NCBI GenBank assembly: GCA_012976225.1 | Contig: JAAVVG010000006.1 | Coordinates: forward strand, 372,001-436,000 | Reading direction: 5' to 3' | Origin: Golubevia sp. BC0850 | Lineage: Eukaryota; Basidiomycota; Exobasidiomycetes; Golubeviales; Golubeviaceae | DNA: 64,000 bases | Shown here: piece by piece, positions 22,429 through 35,242 of the stretch | Numbering within the stretch: the stretch's first letter is position 1 | Layout: each line of letters starts with the position of its first letter | Translations under genes and position numbers: made by a program | The notes under the pieces: model-generated | What the model was told of the DNA's origin: nothing | The model's input: only the letters and a program-made list of their open reading frames with translations | Database searches by the model: none

Positions 22429-25400
22429 ATGTCTTCCGAAAGCAGTACCACTCAATCCGCCTTTTTGTCTGTCTCAGATGGAGAGAGGTTGAATCAATCC
22501 ATGAGTACTGAATCCACTCGAATCTCTGGATCGAAGACAACCTCAACCTCTTCGGATCAAGCGTCGGGAACGCCAACTGCAACTTCCAAGAAACATCACT
22601 CTTCTACCGATTCTGGGATCTCTTCCAGCTTCACTACTACTCTATATACTGGCTCCGGTGTCAGCAGTAACTCAACAGACTCTGAATCTCGGAGTAAAGG
22701 CACAGGATTGAAAGGATCTTCGCCCGCCACCGCCACCGGATGCCTTTCGAGCAAGTCATCTACTAAAGGCCATGCAGGAAAGCACAGGTGAGTTCGCGGA
22801 AAAATATATCTGCGCGACTCATTCTTTCTTTGTCTTGGACTTGAGGTTGACATCCAATCTTTTCTCTTCCCAGTTCTACTGCGTCTGCCTCTTCTTCCCA
22901 CAAAGGACATCATCGCCACGGATCCAAACACTCTTCGTCGATCTCGAGTACTTCAGGACGAGCCAAGACTGAGACCAAGACCAAGACCGCAGATTCAACC
23001 GCTCCGACTAGCGATGTAGCTGAGTCTTGTGAAATCCTGAACGAGACCGACGTCACTTCGATCCCTACACCGACCCCATCGTCGAAGACTGGTGGTAAGA
23101 GCAAACACCACCACTCTACCGAGGACTCTTCTATCGCAAGTAGCACGACTGTTCTTGACTCTGGTTCCGTCAAAGTCAACGATTCCCTGCCGATCCAAGG
23201 AGCTGCAACTGCCTTCTCAGCTCTACCGACTTCTACCAAGCATCATCACCACTCTTCCAACTCCAGCAGATCTATGGGTAGTTCTAAAAAGTCTACCCAA
23301 GGAGGGGCTTTTGTTGGAGGGAACATCGGAGACTTTAGTTTAGGTCTGCAAGGTCCAACTGAGACTGGATCTCCATCATCGAACCATCGCCACGGAGCCT
23401 CTTCGACGAAAGGGCAACCAATCCAAGCTACTTCAGCAGTCTCTGCTCAGCCACCTACTACCACTCATGGTAGTTCTGGCCTTGGGATCGGTCTCGGTCT
23501 CGGAAATGGAGACTCGGATACGGAAGGAGGATCTGTAGACACCTACAACTCTACTGAATCAGCTGAATCAGCCTCAGGACCTACTGTCTCTTCTGGACTA
23601 TCAGGATTTTCTGGAGACGATGGAGATATTCTGGGAGGCAGTTATCAGAGCGGAAGCGAATCTGGTGCTACCATGACTGGGTCTCCTGTCGTCAGCTCGA
23701 TCGTTAGCAGCACTCCAACCGATGGATTTGGAGCTTCTCTTTCGATTTCAGCAACCCTGGTCCCCTCATCTGGGATGGGAGGACTCAGTTCAGTGGAAAC
23801 TTACCCTCTAAATCCATCAGGAGGATTACTCAACTCGACTGGCGATGCTCAAGAGACTGGACTCGGACTCCTTTCCGCTACTTCAACTCCAACTCTCACC
23901 TCAACTCCTGTTCTCAAAGAATCTGCCACAGCCCTACCCACCTCGACACAAGAAGTAGTCAACTCGACCAATCATTCTCTATCGGACGTCGAAAGCTCTC
24001 TCTCAGACATTCTAGGATTCGGATCAGGGGTGTTGGACACTTCTATGTCGGATGCTTCTCCCACGACAGCTCTTCCAGCCCAGGATGGAGAGAACAAAGT
24101 TTCCAAGACTTCCTCAGCTACACAGTCCGTGAGAACCGGACCCAATGGAGAACTGATCTCCTCCAAAGACTCCTACTCTGAATCTCCACTCCATGACAAT
24201 GGCGGAGCCATAGCTGGAGTCGTAATTGGAGCCATCGTTGCTGTATTGGTTCTAGTTGGAGTACTTATATGGTACCTTAGACGAAGAGCTTCCTCCAAAA
24301 AGCAGGACAGAGGATGGGATTCCATGGAAGCCGGTCGAGACGCTCTTGCACGTCAACAGGCTCACTACAGCTATGGAGGAATCACTTCGGATCAGACAAG
24401 GCAAGGCGGAAATGGAAATGGAAACGGATTGGCAGGAGCTTTCGCATACGATAACAACTGGAATGGTACCGCTACTTCTCTGAATGTCAATGAATCACCA
24501 TTAAGGATCAGAAATTCGACTCCAACTCCAAGACAAGAATTAGCTCAAGCTTTCAACTCCAGATCTCGTTCTAACACTGAAAATAGTGAAATGATGGAGA
24601 ACGTTCGTTCCAAGACTCCATCTATGAATGACAAGGACGCTAGAGGTCAACCTTATTCTCATACAGTTCATCGTGATCCTTCAGAAGTAGACCCAACGAT
24701 GCAAGCATTTGCAAAGTACTTTACCGATGATGGAAGACAACCTCCTCCCGGATCTTACCGTACTTTCCAACCAGAATGTCAACCTTCAGCTCAAACCTTC
24801 GAAGCTTCGGATCGTAAACCAGTTCCAATCTCGAAAGACCTCATCAATCCCTTCGCCGATCCAAAAAGCAGACCTTCTATCGATTCTATTGGAAGAGGTA
24901 CTTCAACAGCTCATCGTCGTTCACCTTCAAGTGGTAGAGGTTCTGAATCTTCTGGAGATTCAATAGGAGACGTTCAAGTCAGAGGAGCTCAATATGTTCC
25001 AGCTCCAACCTTCAATCCTAAGAAGAATGGAGGAATCCTTCCACCTCACGCAGCCATGATGCAGAAACCTTCATCCTATCAAGCAGCAAGAATCAATCAA
25101 GGATTTGAACCAGGAGGATTCTCAATCTTAGCTGGTCCTTTAGCTTCTCGTCATCATCCTAGACAACCTTCTGTCGATGCCAGAGGTGCAGACGAATTCA
25201 ATGGAATCCAACCACCTGGAAGGAATTGGTCTCCTTGGAAATATCAAAATGGGAACTCTGGTAACTTGAGTAATCTTCAAACTAGAGTCTCCAATTATAA
25301 ACCAAAAGGCCAAGCTTCTTCAAACTACAATCAACACTATCCAGGTTTCGCGTCAATGACTTCACCTTCTCAAAGACCTACTTCAGGAGCTAGTGAATAT

Positions 25401-25457
25401 AGTCAAACTTCTGCTTTACCTACCTCTGTACCTCGTTTCTCTTCAGACCCTTTCTAG
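22429..25457 (+). CDS. Ser/Thr-rich single-pass membrane protein (mucin/Mid2-like architecture)
   Basis: Two exons, 22429-22787 and 22874-25457, 980 residues. Residues 1-560 are extremely rich in Ser, Thr, Gly and Pro with several His clusters (KHHHS, HHHHS), as in heavily O-glycosylated cell-wall or stress-sensor ectodomains. One transmembrane segment lies at about 563-588 (GGAIAGVVIGAIVAVLVLVG), followed by LRRR, so the N-terminus should be outside and the C-terminus cytosolic. The cytosolic part (about 390 residues) is Ser/Pro/Asn-rich with DPSEVDPTMQAFAKYFTDD and NPFADP motifs. The start Met has no hydrophobic signal peptide after it; either an upstream exon is missed or the internal segment is a reverse signal anchor. 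By architecture it could be a wall or osmotic sensor; this is inference only. Confidence 0.8.
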
Positions 25458-25827
25458 ATCTTGTCTCTTTCCCTTCAGCTATCTTATCCAGTTTCCCAAA
25501 TTGAATCGTCTCTCGAATTTCTGTATCCTTTCCTCCCCTACTCGATTCCTTCTTTGAAATCTTATCTTGAGTTTTGTCAGTTTTCTGAGGTTTTGAAGTT
25601 TTCGCTCTCGAGCTAACCACTCTAGCTGAGGCAGGGACTACTTAAGGTTTCTTCTACAAAAAGGGGTTTCATAAAAGGTCGTTGATTAAAAATACAGGTC
25701 AATTGCGAATAGGATTCAGAGTTGCATTGAGAATATGAAAAGCCAACCTTCTTGACGATCGATGCGGGTCTTGATAGTTCGAGTATATGATTGGATAGAC
25801 GTTTAGAGAGAGAGACCTTGCGAGATT
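25458..25827. other. Convergent spacer
   Basis: This 370-bp stretch lies between the stops of the Ser/Thr-rich membrane protein and the cytochrome b5-domain gene. No coding signal is seen. It is expected to contain two 3' UTRs. Confidence 0.4.
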
Positions 25828-27454
25828 CTAGCTTTCTGGAACTAACATTCCAACCATAGCTGTATCTATCATAGCATCAATGTTAACCCAGGAATGAGTT
25901 AGCACTTAAAATGGAATAAAGTTGGAATTGAAGAGGAAGAAGGTTATGCCAGAGGTTGATTTGGATCGAGAAGAGGAGTGAAATCAAAGGAGTCAGGACA
26001 AGGCAGAAAAAGACGAACCGAAAGACAGACATGCAAAGAAATTAGGAAAGAAGAGTCAGTTGAATGAATCTAAAGAAGAGGGAACCGGACCCAAAAAAAA
26101 GAAAAAAGAGCAGAAGAAAAGAAAAGAAAAAAAAAAACAAGAGAGGTTCTCCTCCCACCCATCTGGCTTGAAACCTAGAGTCTCTCACAAACTTCTCTTC
26201 TCTTCAAAACAAAAACAAAAACGAAAAGAAACTCCAAGGAATAAAGAGCCCATTCTTCCTAAGCTCAGACAAAGGGCCAAACTCACTGAACAGCCTAGTA
26301 CCATCTCTACCTGCACATCTCATGACCTCTTCTTCTCCACCTGGATGAAATTTCAAGTAAGGGGTAAGGTTATAAACCTTTCCATTGAAAGCTGACCATG
26401 CATCTGTTGGTTTGTTATGTTGTTTCAACATTGAGAGAGTGATTCTTTGGAGAGAGGTGATACCTCCCTAAAGAGAGGTAGAGAGAGATCGAGAGAGATC
26501 GAGAGAGGAAAAAGTCAGCGAAAGATGTCATGGGGTCATGGGATGCGCCAGAGGTCGATTAATAAGAATTGGAATTTCTAACTGAGGAGAGGGTTTCAGG
26601 ACAACCAAGCCAAGGAGACGCTGTGCGGTGGCAATTACGACCGAAGTTGGAAAGGAAGCTTATCTCAACGTCCTCTCTCTCTCTCTCTGTCATCAAGTTT
26701 CAAAGCCTCCCTTATCACTGATATCTCCTGAACTGACCCTTAAATCCTGTTCTCTCTTGACCTTTGCCCAATCTAAAGGACTACAACCCGGTGCCAAAGC
26801 GACCTTCTTTCTTTCCTTTGTCTTTGTCGGATTGGGAGGTGGACCCAAACCCCCACCACCCCCACCAGTTGAACCCAGCATCACAGGATTTCTGGCACCA
26901 GAAGCACCTCCTACACCTGGTGGGGCTGTGGAAGCAGAAGTTCTGGGAGGAACTCCTAGGAGAGAAGAGGAGGTGGAAGTGGAATTGGAAGTGGAATTGG
27001 AAGTGGATGGAGGAACTCCTAAGACTGATCGAAGTGAAGAAGGAGTTGACTTTGAAGTTGAAGTTGAATTTGTTGAAATGGTGGCTCTTGAAGAAGTTGA
27101 ACGTTGATGACTGTTCAAAGAAGGGAAAGCTGGTGGAAGGTCCAAATCCAAATCTGATTCAATCGTTGGCGGCTGCTGTCGTTGCCGTATCTGATTCTCC
27201 TTGGCACCTGAGTCCTGTTTAGATTTTAATGACAGGGAATTTGTAGACAGCTTGTTACTAGAGGGAATCGAGTGTTGTTCTTGAGCGTCTTGAAAATCAT
27301 CGTGATCTGATTCATCATCTAATTCTAATTCTAATTCTGAATGGTTGTTCAATCCTTCTAAGCTCAGATCTGATAAACTGGTGCAACGTGATTTCGGTTC
27401 AAATCGATTTGTTTGTGGATTAGAACTTGGAAATGAAATCGATGGGAAAGACAT
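25828..27454 (-). CDS. Cytochrome b5-domain protein (Irc21-like)
   Basis: Three exons: 27454-26738, 26467-26287, 25904-25828, about 324 residues. Residues 1-230 are low complexity (Ser/Thr/Asn, an acidic ELELELDD stretch, poly-Gly GGGGGG before LGPPPNP). The conserved part begins KKVALAPGCSPLDWAKVK and continues into a cytochrome b5 fold: HNKPTDAWSAFNGKVYNLTP, YLKFHPGGEEEVMRCAGRDG, then THSWVNIDAMIDTAMVG. The His of HPGG and the His of THSWVN are the expected axial haem ligands. The core resembles yeast Irc21 and the b5 part of NCB5OR, but no flavin reductase domain follows. The last intron is 382 nt and contains A-rich tracts. The Met at 27454 is preferred because in-frame ATGs further upstream (up to 27544) overlap the start codon of the divergent SLT11 gene. 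Confidence 0.82.
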
Positions 27455-27542
27455 GCTTGGGTTGTAGATTGTTAGAAGAGAGAGAGCGTCCGTATCTTCT
27501 CTCCCTTCCCGTCCCATCCCATCCAGAGACGACATTTGAGTC

Positions 27543-29130
27543 ATGGTAAGTTTGAGTATGAGGCAGTGAGAGAGTAGAAAGACATTCAAACAGTTGAGTT
27601 CAATTTATGTTCCCTCTCCCTCTCCGTCTCCCTTTCTTCAGTCTTATGGGTTCGCCAACAAGCAAGGCTCAGCCTTAGCAGGTTCATCAGAAGCAGAGAC
27701 TCCAATTCTCTGTGAAACCTGTTTGGGTCCAAATCCATACGTTAGGATGACAAAACAACCAGTTGGAAAGGAATGTAAAGTCAGTAAAATCAATTCTTTC
27801 CCCTCCCCTCCCCTCCCGCTTCCACTCCCATCCTCCATCCTGAACCTTTCTCCAATCTCCCCCTCTCTTTCAGATCTGCGATCGACCCTTCACAGTTTTC
27901 CGATGGAATCCAGGTGTAGGAATGAGAATGAAGAAAACTGAAGTTTGTACGACTTGTGCAAAGATTAAGAACGTTTGTCAAACTTGTGTTTTGGATCTTC
28001 AGTATGGTTTACCAGTTCAAGTTAGAGATACTGCTTTGGGTCTAAAGAATGAAGCTCCAAGTAGTGATATCAATAGGGAATATTATGTCAATCAAATGGA
28101 GGAAAAGGTGAGTTTTCCTTTTTGTTTTTTTTTGATGAGGAAAGGAAGGCAAGGAAGGAGGGTAGATGAAGATGGAACTTACGATAGAGAGACGAGTTCT
28201 AATTCTGTTGGCTTTTGGCAAATCAAAGGTTTCTATCCGAAATCGAAAGCCCTTGGGATATCTCTGAGTTATTTCCCATTCAAACCCAAGTACCAATCAA
28301 ACACTTAACCCCCATCTCCTTTATCTCTCAGCTCGAAGGATCTTCCTCTCTAATCCCATCTTCAACAGGTCCATCTTCCAGAGCAGGACAAGATCTTTTA
28401 AAAAAACTAGCACGTTCAGATCCAGGATATAAACGAAATCGACCACATTTATGTTCTTTCTATGCAAAAGGGAATTGTACAAGAGGTGATGAATGTCCAT
28501 TTAGACATGAACTTCCAATTGAGAATGAACTTTCAAAACAAAACATCAAAGATAGGTTTTATGGTAGAGATGATCCTGTTGCTAAGAAAATGATGAAAAG
28601 TCATGTTGAGGAAGTTGGATTGACTGCTCCTGAGGATAAGAGTGTGGTGAGTTTTTCTGATTTATGTTTGAAATGATGGTTTAAGATAGAGGGGTTTATC
28701 AGAATTTCTTCTCCTTCTCTTCTTTTCTGATACTTTCACAAAATGTTCGACTGACTTTCTCTGCCTTTCCCTCATTCTGTGGGCTCTCTCTCTCTCTCTC
28801 TTTCTCCCTAAGACATCACTCTTCCTCTCCTCCCTTCCACCAGACATAACCGAAGCTTCAATCCGAACCTTCTTCTTAACTCAAGTCCCAAACCTTTCTT
28901 CTCATCAACTTAAATCCATCACAATGGTTCCCACTTCCAAATGCGCCTTTGTGAATTTCAGTAATCGAGAGAATGCAGAGAATGCTGCTCAGAGATGTAG
29001 TGTCAAGGTGGTGATTTCTGGAAAGGAAGTTAGAGTTGGATGGGGAAGGAGTAGACCTGGAAGGCAGGAAAAGGGTAAGGGGAGGGATAATGATGCCCAG
29101 GGAATGATTGGTGGGAGTGGGGCTGAATAG
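27543..29130 (+). CDS. SLT11: Pre-mRNA splicing factor Slt11/Ecm2 (RBM22 family)
   Basis: Spliceosome component that contacts U6/U2 snRNA and the catalytic core. Five exons: 27543-27545 (only the ATG), 27642-27779, 27874-28107, 28332-28646, 28813-29130, 335 residues. Domains in order: N-terminal zinc-binding region with [35 protein letters not shown] and [28 protein letters not shown]; a CCCH finger [19 protein letters not shown]; and an RRM with RNP2 [12 protein letters not shown] and RNP1 KCAFVNFS. No in-frame ATG exists in exon 2, and the ATG followed directly by GTAAGT joins it in phase, giving [10 protein letters not shown]. The gene is divergent from the cytochrome b5-domain gene with about 88 bp between start codons. 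Confidence 0.92.
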
Positions 29131-29347
29131 TGAGGAGAGGGAGGAGGGATTGCTTCTGTTTAACTGTCATGAAATTATTGTAATACTAGTTCTTTTCTTC
29201 AAGTGTCTATGTGTCTAGGTTTTGAGCTTCGAATTTTGAGATCGATTCCGTCACGTTTTCGAAGAGGGCAACTTTCTTCCGAAGCGTTCTTCCTCTTGGA
29301 CCATTCTCATCCAAAATCGTCCACTCATCAGATTCGAGTTGTTCAAG

Positions 29348-30856
29348 ATGCTTAGATCAACAGTCAGTACTTTAAGGTTACGTTCAACCAGTTTGGCATC
29401 GATTCCATCATCAAATCTTTGTTCAGGAACTCAAAGTCGTACATTAGTTTCAGCAGTTCTTCTATCAAGATATGAAAAGGTTTCAGTCAATCAATTGAAA
29501 GCGACATTAAAAGATAGAGGATTACCTTCAACTGGAAAGAAAGATGATTTAATTAAAAGGTTATTGTCCGATGATACAAAGAGAGCTGGAAGTGAAGCTA
29601 CTAATCCAATCGTTTCTTCTAGGAATGGAAATGTTAAAGAAGTTCAAACCAATAGCAGTAGTAGCAGCACTTCTAGTAGAAAGATTTCCACCACGAGTTC
29701 GAATAAAGCTCAAGTTCAACCCGTAGGAACTACTGATACTGTTTCTTCAAGTTCTTCAACTAGATCTGCCGAAGGAGCTGTTGAAGCAAAACCTGTTTTG
29801 AAAGCAGAAGCTAATCCTCCTGGATTACCAACTAATAAAGCTCCTCATGTTGAAGAAGTCTTTAATATTCAAATTCCTTATTATCCACCCGAACCTTTAC
29901 AAGGTCCTCCTATCGTGAGTTGAATTCAATTCCCAGAGCCAAGCTCGATCCGATCCGGGGGTTTGGTTATGGAGGAAAGTGAGATGGGATTGGGATCCGT
30001 TACTTCCTCGGAAAATGGAATGTATGCCATCTCAATCAGCTTGAAAGCAGTCATTTTCATTCTTGATATCGTTCCCAAAAACTTACGAAGCCAAATTACG
30101 TCCCTTTTTTAACCCCTCCTCTTCCCTTTCACTCGTCAGCCTCTCTTAACTTCTTACATCAACTTCAAACCAACCAACGAATCTAAAGATAGTGGACTTT
30201 CAATCCCACTTCCAAAAGTCATGACAGTTTCAGATCCATCAACTTATCATGGAGGAGGAGTTTCCCATGCAAGCGGAGATGCACAAGCTTCAATGGAAGG
30301 CTCTTCTTCTTCTTCTTCCTCTACCTCTTCTAATTCTCCTTCAATCTTTTCTCAAATCTTAGCTGATGCAACTTCAAGTTTCGAAACTTCCTCTTCTAAA
30401 TCTTCTGAATCTTTGATCACTTCAGCAAAAGAATTGGCTTCAAATTCAACTGAATCTTTCAAAGGTGCTTTGAAGGAAGTCGGAGGGCAATCTTCTTCAT
30501 CTTCTTCTTTTTCTGAAAGAGATGATTCAAATTCAAATTCTAGTGGAAAAGAAGATGGAAAAAGACCATTAAATGAAGAAGAACGAAGAGGTCTTTATGT
30601 TTTAGGTCTGATTGTCGCTGGAGGTTGGATCGCTGGTGGATTAGCAAAACCTTCAAGTAAAGATCATGGTTCTCATAATGCAGTCAATGATGGTGGAATC
30701 ACCACTGCTCCTGGAAACACACTTAGTGGAGGTAAAGGTAGTTCTGGGAAAGCTGTAATTGAAGCAAAGGCAGTTGGATCTTTAGTTGGAGCTTCAAGTG
30801 AGAGCTTTGGTTCAAGTGGCGCTGGAATGGTTGGAGGAGCTCAGAGAAAGGTTTAG
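29348..30856 (+). CDS. SAP-domain mitochondrial membrane protein (Aim34-like)
   Basis: Two exons, 29348-29914 and 30140-30856, 427 residues. The N-terminus (MLRSTVSTLRLRSTSLAS) lacks acidic residues and is Arg/Ser-rich, fitting a mitochondrial presequence. A SAP domain follows at about residues 46-74 (VNQLKATLKDRGLPSTGKKD, DLIKRLL). The centre is Ser/Thr-rich; FNIQIPYYPPEP is a conserved-looking patch. One hydrophobic segment at about 340-358 (GLYVLGLIVAGGWIAGGLA) is followed by a Gly/Ser-rich tail. Yeast Aim34 has the same order of presequence, SAP domain and transmembrane segment. The molecular function of that family is not established. An in-frame TTG upstream was not used. Confidence 0.75.
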
Positions 30857-31135
30857 ATTAGTGAGGAGGGCTGTGTTGAATAGACAAGGTGTACGGGTGA
30901 TTGGAAAATGATTCCTTGGAGGGTGAAGTTTCGGTTGGAGGGAAACTCAACGATGTAAGATCCGGTTTCATTCTTGTCAAATGCTTTTGAAGAAATCTTC
31001 ATTAGTTTGTTCAACTGCATGTAGTCTCTTCTCTGACATTATTGAAGAGGAGGGCCATGAGAGTTCTTTTAGTAGTGCGAGAGCCTTTTTCCAGGCAGCC
31101 TCATCTAACCTTCTCTCTCTCCTGCCAACCAAGTG

Positions 31136-34100
31136 ATGTCTTCTTCTGGGGATGCAGATCCATTTGAGCATCTAGAAGGAGCTTCAAACTTTGGGGCTAA
31201 TGATTCAGAATACTCCTTCGCTTCCAATAACACTGGAACTCAAGCTGGTACAGGCAGTAGAAACGTAGGAGAATCTTCAATCGATTCCTCTTCAACTTCT
31301 TCACCTCCTTCAAATCGTAATCGAAATGCTGATTACAATTTACCTTCAGATTTGGATTTAGATTTGGAAGATTTAAGCTTAACTGACGCAGATATTGAAG
31401 CTGGCTTGAATTCAAATCAGCAGCATCAGAATCAAGCTCAATCTTCTAACCGTCAACCACCTCCTCATCTAAGTGGTCTTAATCATGGTCACGGTCACGG
31501 TCAGAAGGTTCAAGATCATCATCATCAAGATTCAGATCTATTCGATGAGGAATTAGAGAAAGGAGGAGCTCTACAAACTCAAGTCTTACCTCCTCATTCT
31601 TGCTCTTATTGTGGTATTCACAATCCTAGTTGCGTCGTCAAATGTTTGATCTGTAATAAGTGGTGAGTATACTAATCTTTCTTTGACTTTACTTTAGAGC
31701 AATCCTCTTTGGTCTGACCCTTTCCTACTCTCTCCTTGCCAGGTTCTGCAATTCGAGAGGTTCAACTTCTGGATCTCACATTGTCACTCATTTGGTCAGA
31801 GCTAAACATAAAGAAGTTTCACTTCATGCTGAATCCCCTCTTGGAGAAACTACTCCCGAATGTTACAATTGTGGGGCAAAAAACGTCTTTCTATTGGGAT
31901 TCATTCCTGCTAAGAGTGAGACTGTAGTCGTTTTGCTTTGTCGGTGAGTTGTAAAAATGGGGAGAGAAGAGGAAATGAAGGAAGATTGAGCAACAGGGAA
32001 GTGGAGTGAAGTATCGCTGGTTCAGATAAAGTGGAACAAAGGAGTGAAGACTTGGTCTCCATCGCCCAAGAGGAGTGACCTTCAAAGATCTACCTCTCTC
32101 GTACTCATCTTCCCCTTATTTCCTAACTCTCTCCTCCAGTCAACCTTGCGCAGCTATGCCAGCTTCAAAGGACATGATCTGGGATACCTCTCAATGGGCT
32201 CCTCTAATCGATGACAGATGTTTCTTAACCTGGCTAGTCAAATTACCTTCGGAATCTGAATCCTTACGATCTCGTCCTTTGACATTTTCTCAAATCAATA
32301 AATTAGAAGAGCTATGGAAAGATGATTCAAAAGCTACTTTGGAAGATGTAGATAGAGGAGCTGGAGGAGAAGACGAACCTGCTCCTATCCTTCTAAGATA
32401 TGAAGACGCTTATTCTTATCAAAACATCTTTGGACCTTTAGTCAAGATTGAGGCCGATTACGATAGAAGAGTTAAAGAAGGTCAAACTCAAAATGATTTG
32501 ACTGTCAGATGGGATATGGGATTGAACATGAAGAAGATTGCTTGGATTAACATTCCGGCTTTGGAAAGTGGAGAAGTTAGAATTGCTACGGGAGATGAGT
32601 TGAAGATTAGATATAAGGGAGAGTTGATGGGTCGATGGGAGGGAACTGGTCATGTCATCAAAATTCCTAACAGTGAGTAGTTCTATGTTGAGAACTGTGA
32701 ATAGGGAAAGAAAGGTTGGCTTTCTTCTCTCCTCCTCTCCTTGTCACGATTCTTACCCTACCTTCAACTCCTCTTTTTCATTCCTTCTGCAGACACTTCT
32801 GACGAGGTAGCAGTCGAGCTCAGACGTTCAGAAGGAGTACCAGATCATCTAACTCACAACTTCAGCGTCGACTTCGTTTGGAAATCAACCTCCTTCGACA
32901 GAATGCAACACGCCATGAAGACCTTTGCTGTGGATGAACAATCGGTTTCAGGTTACATCTATCACAGATTGTTAGGACATGAAGTTGAACCAGTAACTCT
33001 AAGAACTACGATGCCCAAGAGATTCTCGGCTCCAGGTTTACCAGAATTAAATCACTCTCAAGTCTTCGCAGTTAAGTCAGTCTTACAGAAGCCTCTTTCG
33101 TTAATTCAAGGTCCCCCTGGAACTGGAAAGACGGTCACTTCAGCTACCATCGTTTATCAATTAAGCAAAATGAATCCAGGTCCAGTCTTGGTTTGTGCTC
33201 CTTCAAACGTAGCCGTCGATCAGCTTACCGAAAAGATTCACGCAACTGGTTTGAAAGTCGTTAGATTGACTGCTAAGAGCAGAGAAGCTCTGGACTCTCC
33301 TATCGCCTATTTAACTTTACACGAACAAGTTGCCAACAACGATACCAACCTAGAACTTCAAAAATTAATTCAGTTGAAGACTGAACAAGGAGAGTTGTCA
33401 TCTTCGGATGAGAGGAAATACAAAGCTTTAACCAGAGCTTGCGAGAAGGAAATCTTAAACACTGCAGATGTAATCTGCTGTACCTGTGTTGGATGTGGAG
33501 ATCCAAGAGTCGCAAAGCTCAAGTTTAGAACAGTTTTAATCGATGAAGCAACTCAAGCAGCTGAACCTGAATGCATGATTCCTCTGATTATGGGTTGTAA
33601 GCAAGTGGTTTTCGTAGGTGATCATCTTCAATTAGGTCCAGTCATTATGAACAAGAAAGCTGCTAGAGCTGGTTTGACTCAAAGTCTTTTCGAGAGATTG
33701 GTTCTTCTGGGAAACAGACCTATCAGATTACAAGTTCAATATCGAATGCATCCTTGTTTATCTGAATTCCCAAGTAACATGTTTTACGAAGGAACTCTTC
33801 AAAATGGTGTCACAGCTCCTGAAAGATTAAGAAAGAACGTCGATTTCCCTTGGCCAAATCCAAATCTTCCCATGTTTTTCTTCCAAAATCTAGGACAAGA
33901 AGAAATCTCTTCTTCTGGTACTTCCTTCTTGAACAGAACTGAGGCTTCAAATGTGGAGAAGATCATTACTGAATTCTTCAAAGCTGGGATTAATCCTTCT
34001 CAAATTGGTGTCATTACTCCTTATGAGGGTCAAAGGTCTTACATTATTAATCATATGCAGTACCATGGCAAACTGAAGAAAGATTACTACAAGGAAGTTG

Positions 34101-35242
34101 AAGTTGCTAGTGTCGATGCTTTCCAAGGAAGAGAAAAGGATTATATCATCTTGAGTTGTGTAAGAAGTAATGAACATCAAGGGATTGGTTTCTTGAGTGA
34201 TCCTAGAAGATTGAACGTAGCTCTAACTCGAGCCAAGTATGGGTTGGTTTTATTGGGGAATCCGAAAGTTCTTAGCAAGGTGAGTCAGTCGAATCGAGAT
34301 TCTTGCTTTCTCGAAGATGATAACAGCCTACGTTTCTGACAATCTCTTCACTCGATTCACTTTCCCCTTCTTTAGCATCCTCTTTGGCATTATCTTCTGG
34401 TTCATTACAAAGAGAAAGGAACTCTAGTGGAAGGGGTCTTGTCAAATCTTCAACCTTCGATGATTCAATTCTCCAAACCACGTAGAGCGCTCGAGAAACC
34501 TGGAGACTTGGCTGCAAGGAGAAGAAGAGAACTCGGAATGGGAGGAGATGCTCTTTCTCTCAATCCTTCTTCTTATGGAAATGCTGGAACTCCAGGAACA
34601 GGAGCCGCCATGGGAGGGGCAGGATTGGCAGTCGGTGGTCCAAGTGGTCGAATGAATGGAAATGGAAGAATGGGATCCAATCCTAGCACCTCAATGGGAA
34701 TGGGAACCGATTCAAACTTCTTCAGAACTCACGATCCAATGAGTTACATTCATTCAGACATCGATTCTCAATCAGTAGTCTCTCTTGGAACTCAAGCCAA
34801 TTACTCGGATTCCATCTCAAATCGAATCATGCCATCTTTCTCTTCAAGTTCTTCCGTCATTTCTGGAACTTCTTCTAGATTACCTGGTGGTTCGAATCTT
34901 GGAAATGGAATGGGAATCAATGGAACTAATTCATCAAGTTATGCTGGTTCTATCATGACTCAAAACGATTTAGATGCTGAATCCGCAATTGGAGCCCCTT
35001 CTTCTATTGTCAGTTCCTCTTCAATCTCAGGTGGTGGTCCAGCTTCTTCTTCCGCAGCTCCTTCAATCACATATTCTCAATCTGATAGATTAAGGAGAAG
35101 ATTGAGTAACAGTAGTATGAGTACTAATGGAGATAACAGTATGCAAGGTTATAAATCTCAAGCTTCTGGAGATCATGATGATGATGATAATCGATCTAAC
35201 TATTCGGTAGCTGTCTCTCAAAGCTCTTTTACTACCTTCTAG
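31136..35242 (+). CDS. UPF1: ATP-dependent RNA helicase UPF1 (nonsense-mediated decay)
   Basis: Superfamily 1 helicase that drives nonsense-mediated mRNA decay in the cytoplasm with Upf2 and Upf3. Five exons: 31136-31662, 31743-31943, 32140-32672, 32793-34279, 34376-35242, 1204 residues. The N-terminal Cys/His domain starts at about residue 157 ([58 protein letters not shown]). The RNA-regulating 1B region follows. The helicase core has Walker A GPPGTGKT (about 526-533), [10 protein letters not shown] (about 670), [42 protein letters not shown] and [11 protein letters not shown]. The C-terminus from about residue 960 is a 240-residue Ser/Gly/Asn-rich tail with SQ sites, as in other Upf1 proteins. 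It is among the longest genes of the window and all phases close. Confidence 0.97.

Noticed and set aside
26060-26395. 111-codon Lys-rich plus-strand frame
   Set aside because: It is antisense to exon 2 and the A-rich last intron of the cytochrome b5-domain gene.
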